A DNA stretch of 64,000 nucleotides from Gari tellinella (taxonomy: Eukaryota; Mollusca; Bivalvia; Cardiida; Psammobiidae): assembly GCA_922989275.2 (NCBI GenBank), contig OV277870.1, forward strand, positions 23,332,742 through 23,396,741. The letters are read 5' to 3'. The notes below the pieces were generated by a model. It searched no databases. It worked only from the letters and a program-made list of their open reading frames with translations, and was not told the origin of the DNA. The translations under genes and the position numbers were made by a program. Below, one piece after another: positions 10,360 through 20,589 of this stretch; the first letter of the stretch is position 1, and every line of letters begins with the position of its first letter.

Positions 10360-10584
10360 TTAAAAGTACAGCACTGTCATGACGTCATCAATTTTAAACA
10401 ATTGTCGTCTGCTTTTATTTTTAAAATTAGATATTTAGTTATTTTGACTTATGAAATATTGAAATGAGTGTAAAACAGTTTGTATCCTGATCAGACGCCG
10501 CGTTACGCGGCGTCTGATCAGAATCAGGATCCAAGCTGTTTTCAAATTACTAACGTACTCGGGGTAAGGCAGCGAATGGGTTAA
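10360..10584. mobile_element. T1 MITE
   Basis: TTAA-bounded, with a perfect TGACGTCA at 10380-10387, a core-1 hairpin at about 10477-10541 carrying a small insertion in the right arm (CAGAATCAGGATCC), and right end GGCAGCGAATGGGTTAA. The first bases of the left end differ from other T1 copies and are repeated just after the right end. Confidence 0.75.
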
Positions 10585-10866
10585 AGGGGTTAAAAGTACA
10601 GCATCTGTGTTTGCTATTTTTCCTCTGCCGCCTGCAAATGAATCAACTAGGAGAAAGCCATAGACAGATTTAGGAGTTATTTTTCGCAAGACAAATTTTC
10701 ATACGGGCACTTCGGTATGGTTGAGCTGGCCTCTTCGTCATTATCTTCATATAAATGTGATTTATGTTTATTATTTCTTCTCTGAAAAAACGCACGAGAA
10801 GTCGTTAGTTACGCTGCGTTGCTTGTAATGTTAAACTAACGATTCCGTTAAACCAATAAAAACATG

Positions 10867-11080
10867 TTAACTCTCTCACTGCCAATGGCGCCAAACGGCC
10901 ACTTTTGAATACAGTTTGGATCCTGATCAGACGCCGCGTAATGCGGCGTCTGATCAGGATCCAAACTGTTTGACACCCGTATCGACATTTCTTCAGTCAA
11001 AACAGCCTTAAAGCTGACTTTAAAAATATTGCAGACGACACTATTAATTGCGGACGATATTTTGGCGGTAGGAGGGTTAA
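10867..11080. mobile_element. T4 MITE
   Basis: A 214-bp TTAA-bounded copy: TTAACTCTCTCACTGCC left, TTGGCGGTAGGAGGGTTAA right. The core-1 hairpin at about 10911-10971 has identical GGATCC arms. Confidence 0.85.
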
Positions 11081-11469
11081 AGCAGACGAGAAGACTTGGC
11101 ACCGAAAGAGTCAAACCAATAAAAACATGTTGAAGTGACGATACCGACTGAGCAATGGAAGAAACATTCACGCCAAGCGCGAGATTATGCGAGACTTGAA
11201 AGAATCTTCGAAATTTGATTTTTATGGGGTACCGGGTTTATATTTATGTTCTGGCATGCTCGTTTGCCTGACTTGATTCATACAAGTCTTGGAAAGTTTT
11301 TCAAGGGAGAATCAATTTTGAATCAATCAGTCGGCGGCATTTGGCAGGCGGTGTAGCGTTATTGCCGCTTAAATGTAAGAAGTACACAGTGACACTGCAA
11401 GTGTTACATCTTTGCACCACTACCAAAAGCTTTAATCTTTGCAACATAGCCTTTTCTAGTTTCGAAAGC
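11081..11469. other. Unassigned sequence
   Basis: No domain-bearing coding frame and no strong repeat. Confidence 0.45.
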
Positions 11470-11665
11470 AGGTTGTCACTTAAAACAGTGGAAAAGAAAA
11501 GCAGATGCACCTTAACTTAAAGTGCATCCTGTTTTATTTTTTAGTCTGCTTTTACTTAAGTTTAAGCTACCATCTGCAGGCTAGGATGACTGTCTAAAGT
11601 ATATAGATCTATTTTCTTCAGTTGAGTAATAAATTAAAGGCGTCTTTACATTGTACGACATTAAC
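11470..11665. mobile_element. T5 MITE, degenerate
   Basis: A decayed core-2 hairpin (CACTTAAAACAGTGGAAAAG ... AGTCTGCTTTTACTTAAG) is followed by T5 right-side motifs (GCTACCATCTGC, TTTTCTTCAGTTGAG). Confidence 0.55.
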
Positions 11666-11773
11666 CGGTAAATTAATTAACAATATAGGCAACATGTTTA
11701 CATGTACATATATATTGGTCATGTTTACTGTTATATAATAGTTGATAACATATTATTTGGATAATTACGTGGA

Positions 11774-11993
11774 GAGGAGAGACAGGCAGATAGAGAGAGA
11801 GACAGAGACAAGAGAAAGTAATACATACAAACAACCAGAGAGCGACAGACAGCGAGACGGAAATACAGAGACAATGAGACAAGGAGAGAGAGGGAGATAG
11901 AGAGATAGTCAAAAGGAGACGTTGACAAAGCGAGAGGCACGGAGAGGAAGAGAGAGAAAGACACACAGACAGACACACACAGACAGAGAGGTG
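11774..11993. repeat. GA-rich (purine) low-complexity tract
   Basis: About 220 bp of interrupted GAGA/CAGA repeats on the plus strand (CT-rich on the minus strand). The long overlapping minus-strand frames through it are Ser/Leu-rich translations of the tract and not genes. Confidence 0.85.
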
Positions 11994-12351
11994 GTAACGG
12001 GGCTTGGGTAGCACGGGAGCATTGAGAATGAAGAATTAGACAAGACAAATCGATGACGTGCATTATGGATAGAAACAAGGTTCGCATTTAGATAAAACGA
12101 GTGAGTTCCTTAGAAATCGACGCTTTGCGTGTTATTTTTATTCCACTTAAGTTGTTTTATATAACTTAACCTGCAATGTATCTGATTAATTACAATAATT
12201 AGCATATTGTCCAGTATGAATCTTAAGTGATTGAGAAAGATACTACCGTAACTACGCAATAGTAACAACTTTTTGCCAGATACCAAGTGAGTCTGTGTGT
12301 GGTAGAAAACGTACCCGGAAATGCTATACCATACCCTAAAACCCGAGCCGA

Positions 12352-12553
12352 ATACAATCGGAATTCGATTCTTCGAACTCACTTTAATCGACCTTATCAG
12401 TATATCATATGTTTAATTTCAATAACCGATCCCGCTTTAGTCGTACATATCCATATTTCAAAGTTAAAAGGTGGCTAAGCCATGTTTTAACTTTGAAACA
12501 AGGGTATATTCAAACTAACGCGAGTTCGAAGTATCCGGAGTATCGACTGTACT
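12352..12553. mobile_element. A MITE
   Basis: Diverged ends (GAATTCGATTCTTCGAACTC left, CGGAGTATCGACTGTAC right) enclose the family hairpin TTTCAAAGTTAAAAGGTGGC / CCATGTTTTAACTTTGAAAC. Confidence 0.7.
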
Positions 12554-12952
12554 TATGCATTCTCCTGACACCCGGTGGTCGTATATTCTGTGGCAATTGT
12601 ACTTAAGACTGTGGAATATCCATTAGTATCAGAGCCAGTGAGTTTATATGGCAGCCTTGATGACTGAGAAATATGAAAAAATACAAATTTACGACGAAGG
12701 TAGAAACTCGTAAAAAACGCAAACCACAGACATTGACACCTTGCATTCCTCTGTGTCTCGTAAATAAGACCAGCGAACATGAAGTGAAGAGATCAGAAAA
12801 TAGAAATAAACCAGTTAGACATTTACAAATTATTAGTTTTTACTTATCATCTTTTTTTGCTGGAGCAGCATGCGAACAGGTGTCCGATGACGAAAGCAAC
12901 TGCATCAACAGTTTGCACACTATAAAACTCCCTATTAGTACAATGGTTCGTG
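12553..12952. other. Unassigned sequence
   Basis: Overlapping open frames of 75 and 113 codons on opposite strands have no recognisable domain. Confidence 0.4.
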
Positions 12953-13093
12953 GTTATAAGACGTTTGATATTAGTCTGAGAACATTCTCAAGTCTTTTGA
13001 TTGGTCAGCTTTGAGCACTCTGCTCAAATCTGACCAATCATGCAAAATCTTGAGAATAATATCAGAATCTGACAATTCAAACGTTTGATAACC
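12953..13093. mobile_element. G MITE
   Basis: Palindromic element: GTTATAAGACGTTTGATA ... ATTGGTCAGCTTTGAGCACT at left, CTCAAATCTGACCAATCA ... AACGTTTGATAACC at right. Confidence 0.75.
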
Positions 13094-13136
13094 AAAGGAC
13101 TAAGGCGTTGCAGATGCAAACAAACAGTTGACAAAA

Positions 13137-13526
13137 TACAGCCGGAACTCGATACTACAGTGGAGAAAACGTTATTCTTTCCCAATAAACGCGTTTACGC
13201 TAAAACTATTATTTGCAGTGCAAACAGTTTGGAGCCAGATCAGACGCCGGGTAACCCGGCGTCTGATCAGGCTCCAAACTGTTTGCCACCAAGATAAACA
13301 TGAAATATCAGAATTGTCCAAAAGTTGTTCTTTTCTACGTTTTTGTGCTTTGCGTTTGCGTACGTTTGCGTTTAAACGGGAAAGAATAACAGATTCTCCA
13401 CTGTACGAACTCGCTGAAATCGATATTTTCAGCATTTCGTAAATTCAATGGCTAAGCCACGTTTTAACTTTGAAATATTGGTATGTTCGAAGTAACGCGA
13501 GTTCGTAGAATCGAGTTTTTACTGTA
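13137..13526. mobile_element. A MITE split by a B MITE
   Basis: The left stub TACAGCCGGAACTCGATAC and the right part CGAACTCGCTGAAATCG ... GAGTTTTTACTGTA are one A element interrupted by the B copy at 13156-13405, with TA at both junctions. Confidence 0.8.
13156..13405. mobile_element. B MITE nested in A
   Basis: A complete 250-bp B element, TACAGTGGAGAAAACGTT to GATTCTCCACTGTA. Its core-1 hairpin at about 13222-13288 has ~30-bp arms with the B-specific mismatch (CCAGATC on the left against GATCAGG on the right). Confidence 0.92.
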
Positions 13527-13562
13527 TTGACATTTGACACAATTGAACGCAGAGGAAAACCA

Positions 13563-13814
13563 TTAACTCATTATCCCCTGAAACTTCCAATAGACAATTC
13601 CAGTTTGCAATAAAGGCTGGTCCATTTTAGACTATTCAGGGTTGTTTTTTTGTAATAAATTGCAAAATGACAAACAGTGAAGTCTCTGATCAGAAGGCTC
13701 CTGCAGGAGCCCTCTGATCAGGGACTTCACTGTTTGCACAGGACAAGTATACTCTTTACAGGTACACATTTGGTAAAGGACGCATATATGCGTCACTAGG
13801 GCTCAATGAGTTAA
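13563..13814. mobile_element. T2 MITE
   Basis: A 252-bp TTAA-bounded copy: TTAACTCATTATCCCCTG and AGGGCTCAATGAGTTAA. The hairpin at about 13671-13737 is a core-1 variant with AGTGAAGTC/GACTTCACT arms and an AGGAGCC-type centre. TACACATTTGG and GCGTCACTAGGG follow, as in other T2 copies. Confidence 0.88.
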
Positions 13815-14134
13815 AACGATGTACCATTGGTTAAATGCAACCGATCAGATGCAGAGTAAATCCACAAACTGTTTTCCCGCCATCTTTTTGCAATAATCTG
13901 CCTTTTCTCTTTCTTTTTTTCATATACGTATTTATCGCATTATATATATATCGTATATACGCTTCTACGTGTAGTAGTAAACTATGCATGTCATGCAACT
14001 CCATGCCACATTTGACGAAGCTCTTTCATGCATTAGGCATGTGTCTTTATGAAAAGAACACCATGCTTATTTATTCAGTGCTCGTTCTGTACGCATTGAT
14101 GTTAATTTGATTTAAAGGTTTATTGAGAAAAAAG

Positions 14135-14328
14135 TTAACCCATCTGTGCCCACGATCCCATATATAGGACATTATGTGGCATCTGATCAGAGTCTACACT
14201 GTTTGCTGATAGAATTTCAATATTAAAAAAAAATGAAAATGAAAATTTTGACTAGGCATCCCTTTGATAAAAAATGGACTAATCCAATATATAAACGTGG
14301 AAGAATCCACTGGGCACAAATGGGTTAA
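14135..14328. mobile_element. T3 MITE, one hairpin arm deleted
   Basis: TTAACCCATCTGTGCCCACG to GGGCACAAATGGGTTAA. Most of the left hairpin arm is missing, while CTGATCAGAGTCTACACTG remains. Its right TTAA is shared with the start of a T2 fragment. Confidence 0.8.
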
Positions 14329-14490
14329 CTCAATGACCCCCAGAACATAAAATGTACAATTCCAATTTCAAATCAGGGCTGCTTCATTTATTATTATTAT
14401 TATAGTATTATTATTATTGTTATTATAATTACAATATTATTGTAAAATGTCAAACAGTGCAGAATACACTGGTTTGATAGGAGATGTGTA
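14325..14490. mobile_element. T2 MITE left half with TTA microsatellite
   Basis: TTAACTCAATGACCCCCAG and the T2 interior run into a (TTA)n tract at about 14389-14445, then AAACAGTGCAGAATACACTG as a hairpin remnant. Confidence 0.6.
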
Positions 14491-15015
14491 CATTTCACAT
14501 GTGAGCTAAGTCAAAGTGGTTTGTTATACATGTACACGTGTGACTGTTTTTCTTCGCAGTGCATAGTTCGTGTTTTAGCCAATATTCTTCTTCATCATTC
14601 GGACTATCTCGTTCACCATCGTTAACCCGCACATGACTGGTAGGGTCGTCTCGTCGATCATTAATCAATTTATAATACAACATTTATCAAAATAAGATCA
14701 GCTTGACAGCACAGTTTATTAAAGTGAATTAAATTTGTGACGATGACTTAATTACACAAATTTCATTCATAAAACAGTTTTAATGAAATCGACTTCATAT
14801 ACGGCGAACACGACTGGTCAACTGTTATAAACTTTGTTCTGTAAATGATATATACCGTCAAAATTCCATTTTAAGATACTCACTTTTACACATTTAATTT
14901 TTGTTCTTCTTCCGCAGAAGAAAATTGTTCCAATTGATATTGTCAAGAACAGTAACTGTGTACATAGCTTAAAGCAGACTGAAAATATTTGAAGATGAAC
15001 GTACATGTGTACCTG
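14491..15015. other. Unassigned sequence
   Basis: No strong repeat or coding evidence. Confidence 0.4.
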
Positions 15016-15217
15016 AACCCCTTCACTGCCTTACCTCGAGCACGACAGGTTTTTGCAAACAGTTTGGATCTGATCAGACGCCGCGTTACGCGGCGTCTGA
15101 TCAGGATCCAAACTGTTTGTCACTCATTTCAATATTTCTTCAGTCAAAATAGCAGAAATCAAAATTTAAGAAACGACAATTGTTTAAAATTGATGGCGTC
15201 ACGGCAGTGAAGGGGCT
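15016..15217. mobile_element. T1 MITE, reverse orientation
   Basis: CCCCTTCACTGCCTTACC on the left, GGCGTCACGGCAGTGAAGGGG on the right without flanking TTAA. The core-1 hairpin at about 15056-15119 is nearly perfect. Confidence 0.82.
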
Positions 15218-15443
15218 ATTGTAAGCGCATGTTTGCTATACCTACGACCTGCTTTAAGTGGTCAGCTAAAACCAAGAAATTGATTATTGAGTATGGTAAA
15301 GCGATCTTTCTTTTAGGAAACACACGGGAACTCAAGGGCAGGTAATAAATGAATAAAAATAGCCGAAACTCGATACTTCAAATTCGCGTTAGTTCGAAAA
15401 TACCCATATTTTCAAAGTTTGACGTGGCTTTGTCGCGTTTAAA

Positions 15444-15979
15444 GCGACTCGCAACCAGATGGTGCATTAAAAATAGTAATTTGTAAATATGTGTCAAACG
15501 CTTATATAAATGGTAAAGAATTAGTTAAGGATAAGAAATTCTGTTTAAAAAAATGTATTTCAATAAAAAGAAATATTGGTCTCTGGTGGGATTCGAACCC
15601 GGGGCCCGGCATTGGCGGACAGAAGGCAAAATAGGGGAAACCGCTTAGACCAATGGACCACGGAAACTATCCGTTTAACTCGGATCGATTTAACGTATTT
15701 CAATGTGTAGCCATCGAAAGTGCATACAACTTCGTAATTCGGCTCGTGTTTATGTCTGAGCCCGTGTAGAGAAGCAACAACAACAACTATACCGTCTACT
15801 AGTCGGTATAGAAAAACGATGGAAAATATCTAAAAATCTAAGATTCGGTGACGATTCTTGAGACTTTTTTTGGACTGATCATATTTTTTTAATGTCAGAA
15901 GCCAAATAATGCCACAAATTTGCTTTTATTTGAGTATTTTATTTTATTTTGACAAGTACACCATCCGGTTGCGAGTCCC
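15444..15979. mobile_element. TIR element carrying a tRNA-like sequence
   Basis: About 536 bp, with terminal repeats GCGACTCGCAACCAGATGGTG and CACCATCCGGTTGCGAGTCC (a few mismatches) and TTTAAA at both borders (15438-15443 and 15980-15985), read as target duplication. A minus-strand tRNA-like sequence lies inside. No transposase. Confidence 0.75.
15577..15670 (-). pseudogene. tRNA-like sequence / SINE head
   Basis: Read on the minus strand it has an A-box-like TGGTCCATTGGTCTAAGC, a perfect B box (GGTTCGAATCC) and GTTTC...GAGAC ends that can pair as an acceptor stem. The middle is too long and poorly paired for a normal tRNA, so a pseudogene or SINE head is the safer reading. Confidence 0.55.
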
Positions 15980-16059
15980 TTTAAACTCTGAAATACGGGT
16001 ATGTTCGACTTAACCGAGTTCGAGATATCGAAGTTCGACTGTATGTACACATATTAATG

Positions 16060-16220
16060 TATTTGATTTATTATTTTCACTGAAGCCAATAGTGCCGCTT
16101 TATACTGTCATGAATATGTACCATAAGAAATAATTTATACTCCTATCAAATGGTAGCTTAAAACAGGCTGATGATAAAGCAGAATGTGTCTTAAGGCGCA
16201 ATCTACATTAATTTTTTCCT
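16060..16220. mobile_element. T5 MITE fragment
   Basis: T5 right-half motifs in inverse (TTTTCACTGAAGCC, TATACTGTCATGAATATG) and one core-2 arm with a decayed partner (GCTTAAAACAGGCTG ... AAGGCGCAATCTAC). Confidence 0.55.
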
Positions 16221-16729
16221 TCAAACTACCTTTGTACAAGCAATACTTTTCAAAGAAATCTGTAAATCTATTCTAGGATTTCACATCGCCAGATATTACG
16301 TTTACAGTTCTCTCATTGCATCAAAATAGTACTTGTCTTAATTATATTTGTTCTATATTTTTCACGAAAGAAATTGGGACTATCGGTTTGAGCAACAGTG
16401 ATTTGTTGTCACCAGAAGGGCCTTTGTGAGTTTACTTGACACCGACAAGTATTATGCGATTTCGATAATCGTAAAATATGCTAATAGTCTTAATTTATGT
16501 GACTGGTTCGCAAGCAATTTGGTGGTTAATGAATGGTAGATTAAACACTAAACTACAATGTTGCTAAGCTGAGGAAGTAATAATGGGAGATGTCTGTCTC
16601 CTTTTAACAAAGAATGCGGGCGATAAGCAGTCCAAGTCAACAAGTTAACAATTGGAAGTCAAGAGCAAATGGGACCCGAATGGTTAGTGTCACAGAATCG
16701 TGTGAAATTTATTCGTACGTGTAGGATGC
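16221..16729. other. Unassigned sequence
   Basis: No coding frame of note and no recognised repeat. Confidence 0.4.
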
Positions 16730-17326
16730 TTAACCCATTACCCAATAGCTTTTTCTAGTTTTGGAGACAGATGGCTAACGAAAGCAGGTTGAAAGTAAAG
16801 CAGAATGCGACTTTAGGCGCATTCTGATTCACTTTTACCCTGGTTTAAACGACCATCATTACAGTGCTCCCTTTCTACAACGACACCTAATGGGAGACAC
16901 AGTGTCTGTGTGTTGTTCGGAGGGAGTCGTTATAGAGAGGGAACATTAAGACTTTGCTTACATTTGCAAACAGCTTGAATCCAGTTCGGACGCCGCGTCT
17001 TGATTCAAGCTGTTTATTACTCGTCATTATATTTATTCTATCCATTTCTCCACTTCTGTGTAAATTTAGAAAAAACAGCAGACGACAATTTAAAGCAGAC
17101 GATTTTGCAGCAGTGAAAGAGTAAGACATACTTGTCCCGCTTAAAGAGAACAACGGCAATGGTCGTTGTAGGAAGAGAGTCGTTGTTGGGAGGGCCGTTG
17201 TAGTGAGGAAGTGCTGTATAACGGTTTATATTCATGGCTGTTTTTAAAGTAGAACTATTTTCTTCAATGCAGGAATAAATTTAAGGGCTAAAAATGCGTA
17301 CAAGTATTTATGGAGTAATGGGTTAA
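16730..17326. mobile_element. T5 MITE split by a C MITE
   Basis: TTAACCCATTACCCAATAGC to GGAGTAATGGGTTAA. A core-2 hairpin lies at about 16783-16848. The C element is inserted at the CGACCATCAT/TAACGG position just right of the hairpin. Confidence 0.8.
16860..17218. mobile_element. C MITE nested in T5
   Basis: A 359-bp TA-bounded copy. Ends TACAGTGCTCCCTTTCTAC and TGAGGAAGTGCTGTA, with sub-terminal GTCGTTGTAG-type repeats. The core-1 hairpin is shortened (CAAACAGCTTGAATCC ... GATTCAAGCTG). CAGACGAC motifs flank the hairpin as in T1/T4. Confidence 0.85.
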
Positions 17327-17334
17327 CCCGGGCA

Positions 17335-17960
17335 TTTCACATTTAACTTTCATCACCACTTTACCGCTGCTTTAGGCAAATACTATGACCAAGTTTCATT
17401 ACGATCCAAAGAAATGTGTAGCCTTTAGAGTGTCAACAAAGTTTTAATATGATTTGACCTAGTGACCTGATTAATTTGACCCTACGACCCAGATTCACAT
17501 TCTACCTAGAATTTATGGAGGCGAACACATCTGATCTCAGTGATCTGTGAACAACGTTTTCTACGATTTGACCTTGTGACCTAGTTTTTGACTATACATG
17601 ACCCAAATTCAAATTTGACCCGACATGATCCACATTCGAAGTTTACCTAGAATTCTTAAGACCTATTTTCGAGAAGATCGAATAAAATATGTAGACGTTA
17701 TATTGTTGACACATCAATGGTAGACGGGCAGACGGACGGACGACAGACAACGAACAACACGAGATCCTGATATGTCACCTTGAGAGCTTCGTGCTCAGGT
17801 GAACTGAAACAATAAACACCACAGCTTCAGTGAGCTTACGGGTGAATTTGTAGCCGTTAGAATGTTAACGAACGAATTGTGGACGATAGACGGGTAGATG
17901 GACGACCCTAATAGTTCACGGTGAGCACTTCGTGTTCAGGTGAGCTAAACTAGCTAGTAT
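17335..17960 (+). mobile_element. Helentron/Helitron-like repeat with 3' hairpins
   Basis: Repeated TGACCTAGTGACC / TTTGACCTTGTGACCTAG motifs are followed by a GACGG microsatellite near 17728-17745 and two hairpin ends: GAGAGCTTCGTGCTCAGGTG (about 17780) and GAGCACTTCGTGTTCAGGTG (about 17925). Palindrome-then-AGGTGA ends resemble Helitron 3' hairpins. Class assignment is inference. Confidence 0.55.
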
Positions 17961-18049
17961 AGATCACAGCTCACGGGTTATTTCAAAACTGAAATTGGTT
18001 TATTTGATTAATTATTTGAACCCTAGTCTTGCATTATTGCGTCATTCGC

Positions 18050-18150
18050 AAACATCGTACTTGTGAGGAGTACACTTGTCCTATGCAAACAGTGTATAGT
18101 CTGTAGACCCTATTAAGAGGGTCTACACTGTTTGTCATTTTGACATATAT
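18050..18150. mobile_element. T2 MITE fragment with hairpin
   Basis: GTACTTGTGAGGAGTACACT and a hairpin whose outer arms are AACAGTGTA/TACACTGTT, with an AGACCC/GGGTCT inner pair and a TATTAAGA apex. Confidence 0.65.
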
Positions 18151-18159
18151 TGAAAAAAA

Positions 18160-18256
18160 GCACAACGCACCTTTATTTCTACTTTACTTTCAACCTGCTT
18201 TAAGGGTCACCAATTTTCAAAACTAGAAACAGGCTATGGGATAAAGGTTTAATCAT
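18160..18256. mobile_element. T5 MITE right half
   Basis: CTTTACTTTCAACCTGCTTT and GAAACAGGCTATGGGATAAA match the right halves of other T5 copies; the left half is missing. Confidence 0.6.
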
Positions 18257-18340
18257 TCACACCCATAGTCTCTATCTAATTTTGAAGACAGGTGACCGCT
18301 TAATACAGTTGAATGAAAAGAGCCTGCCCCAGTTACACGA

Positions 18341-20004
18341 ATGCCCCCGATGATACAGGGAAGGGAAGCCAGACCCTCAAATGTAAACTGTACGAGGTAG
18401 AGAGCGGAAACTGTCGTAAAAGCGCCATTTTGAGGATTTTAAAGGCCATAACTCCAAAGGGTCTACCATTAACTGGTGCCGCTGGTTATCGAACTTGGTC
18501 TCAATTTTATGTCAACAAATATTTTCAGAAAGTTTGGTGAAGATCAGACGAAAAGCAATGTGTTTGTGAAACACATACGCCCCCAGTCAGCATCATATTT
18601 GGTAATGTAATGTCAGGGTCAAGTTCACAATGTAAAAAAAAATGTATTGTTTGATAGGTCTTGACCACAGGAAGACACATGCCTAGTATAAAAGGCCCAG
18701 GTGAAAAAATGCAAAGGTTAAAGCCAAGGGTAAGTTTTTTTTGTTAAGTTTGATTAAATAGGTCAAAGCCCAAGGTCAAGATGACATGGTCAAAGACATT
18801 GGTATGGTTGGAAAGTTCTTGACACAAGCATTATACGAACAGAATATAAAAGTCCTGTGCCTACTGGTGCAAATGTTAAAGCCATTTAAAGATTTAAACA
18901 AAAGTAGGTCAAATGTCAAGGTCAAGGTCACAAGGTCAAAAACGTTGGTATGGTTAGAAATGTATTGGCACGAGGAAGACACATGTCAAGTATAAAGAGC
19001 CCAGGTGCAAAAAGTGGTATAGCCAAGGTTAAGATTCATAGTTAAAATTTTATTGAATCGATCATAGGTCAAGGTCACATGGTCAAATACATTAGTATGG
19101 TTGAAAAGGTCTTGGCACATAAAATATACATGCACAATATGAAAGCCCTGTGCCCGCTGGTGCAAATGTTATAGTCATTTAAAGATTTTTATAAAAGTAG
19201 GTAAAATGTCAAGGTCACAAGATCGAAACGGTTTGTATGGTTAGAAACATCTTGACACGAGGAAGACACATGACAAGGATGAAAGGACCAGGTGCAAAAA
19301 TGCAAGAGTTATAGCCAAGATGAAGATATTTGGTACAAGTTTGATGAAAAGGTCATAGGTAAAGGTCACATGGTCATAGACGTTGGTATGGTTGGTCTTG
19401 ACAAAAGAAATATACATACAAAATATGAAAGAACTGGGCCTACTGGAGCAAATGTTATAGCCCTTTAAAGATTTTTAACAAAATAAGGTCAAATATCAAG
19501 GTCAATGTCACAAAGGTAAAAAAGGTATGTATGGTTATAAAGGTATTGACTTGAGAAATTTACATGTCAAGTATAAAAGGCTCAGGTGCGAAAATGCAAA
19601 CGTTACAGCCAATGTTAAGGTTTTTGGTTAAAGTTTGATTAAATAGGTCAAAGGTTAAGGTCATATGATCAAAGACGTTGATATGTTTTGAAAGGTCTTG
19701 ACACAAAAGATATACAAATAAAATGTGAAAGTCATGGGCCTACTGGTGCAAATGTTATAGCCATTTAAAGATTTTTACAAAAGTAGGTCAAATGTCAAGA
19801 TCAAGGTCACCAGGTCAAAAGGGTTTGTATGGTTGGAATAGTATTGACACAGGGAAGAAACATGCCAAGTATAAAAGGCACATGTGCCAAAATGCAAGAG
19901 TTAAAGCCAATGTTAAGGTTTTTGGCACAGACGGACGGACGGACGGACAAACCAACAGACAGGACAACAACTATATGCCACCGAATCGTAGATTCTGGGG
20001 GCAT
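18341..20004 (+). mobile_element. Pearl-like element with ~148-bp tandem core
   Basis: Bounded by ATGCCCCC (18341) and its complement GGGGGCAT (19997-20004). Eight tandem monomers, marked by GGTATGGTTGGAAA-like blocks at about 18800, 18947, 19094, 19236, 19384, 19529, 19680 and 19827, alternate in two subtypes (dimer ~295 bp). An ACGG microsatellite follows at 19929-19948. This layout matches bivalve 'pearl'/non-autonomous Helentron elements as I know them. The open frames in it are repeat translations. Confidence 0.75.
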
Positions 20005-20307
20005 AAAAATCAACCCTAAAAGGTCAAAAATGGACTAGACTAAATTGAAAACTAGAATTGTCCATTTGAGGTTTAGGGAGGAAAGGGTTAAACGCCTGTT
20101 AACAAAGTTGTATGTATTCAATCGCGTTTTACAATACATGTGAACGCTGTTATCAATATACCGAACATGACCTTTTTCTCGGAAAATATGTAAAAGCCAT
20201 TTTTCGAAAATGTATTTCGTCTGCATTAAAAGGGGGATTCCCCTGTGTGTGTATTGCATAATCAATGACATTTAATCTTAAATATATTGGATTGTTTACA
20301 ACAGTAG

Positions 20308-20387
20308 TGAAGTCGTGGTGGCCGAGTGGGTTGTGTCGCTGTATATTTCACACTTGGTTCCGGCTGCACGGGATCGATCCCTCTTCA
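20308..20387 (+). pseudogene. Degenerate tRNA-like sequence
   Basis: Keeps TGGCCGAGTGGGTTGTG (A-box-like) and GGATCGATCCC (altered B box), and ends TGAAG/CTTCA can pair, but the anticodon arm does not fold. Repeated at 22379-22458, 24444-24523 and 32840-32919; the unit-4 copy is at 26516. Confidence 0.6.
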
Positions 20388-20507
20388 AGGAAAATATTTT
20401 TAATCAAAATTCATAACGGATTGATCACTTTTCATTTCAAATTGATTATATTGCATAACGGATGCTGTTTATGGTTATATAATTAAAAAATATGATCGAT
20501 TATATCT

Positions 20508-20589
20508 GCTGCGGTGGCCGAGTGGTTAAGGCGGTGGACTTAAGTTCCATATGGGTTTCCCTTCGCAGGTTCGAATCCTGTCCGCAGCG
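20508..20589 (+). tRNA. tRNA with TAA anticodon on a serine-type body
   Basis: 82 nt with a perfect 7-bp acceptor stem (GCTGCGG/CCGCAGC), A box TGGCCGAGTGGTTAAGG, anticodon stem GTGGA/TCCAT, loop CTTAAGT (anticodon TAA, codon UUA), a long variable arm with GGG/CCC stem, T stem GCAGG/CCTGT, B box GGTTCGAATCC and discriminator G73. TTTT follows within 10 nt as Pol III terminator. It matches the tRNA-Ser(TGA) at 30087 at about 66 of 82 positions. G73 and the GCAGG T stem are serine features, whereas eukaryotic tRNA-Leu normally carries A73. Nominally tRNA-Leu(TAA) by anticodon, but serylation is predicted (inference). Confidence 0.88.

Larger units (their letters stand above)
15361..16043. mobile_element. 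A MITE split by a TIR element
   Basis: The left part AGCCGAAACTCGATACTTC ... GACGTGGCTTTGTCGCG and the right part CTCTGAAATACGGGTATG ... GAAGTTCGACTGTA form one A element. The interruption sits at the apex side of its hairpin. Confidence 0.75.

Noticed and set aside
11673..12087. Overlapping 113- and 118-codon minus-strand frames
   Set aside because: Low-complexity translation of the GA/CT tract.
18313..18540. 75-codon frame at the start of the pearl-like element
   Set aside because: Part of a dispersed non-coding repeat; no protein family recognised.
19792..20038. GRTDGRTDKPTDR-type frames
   Set aside because: Direct translation of the ACGG microsatellite.
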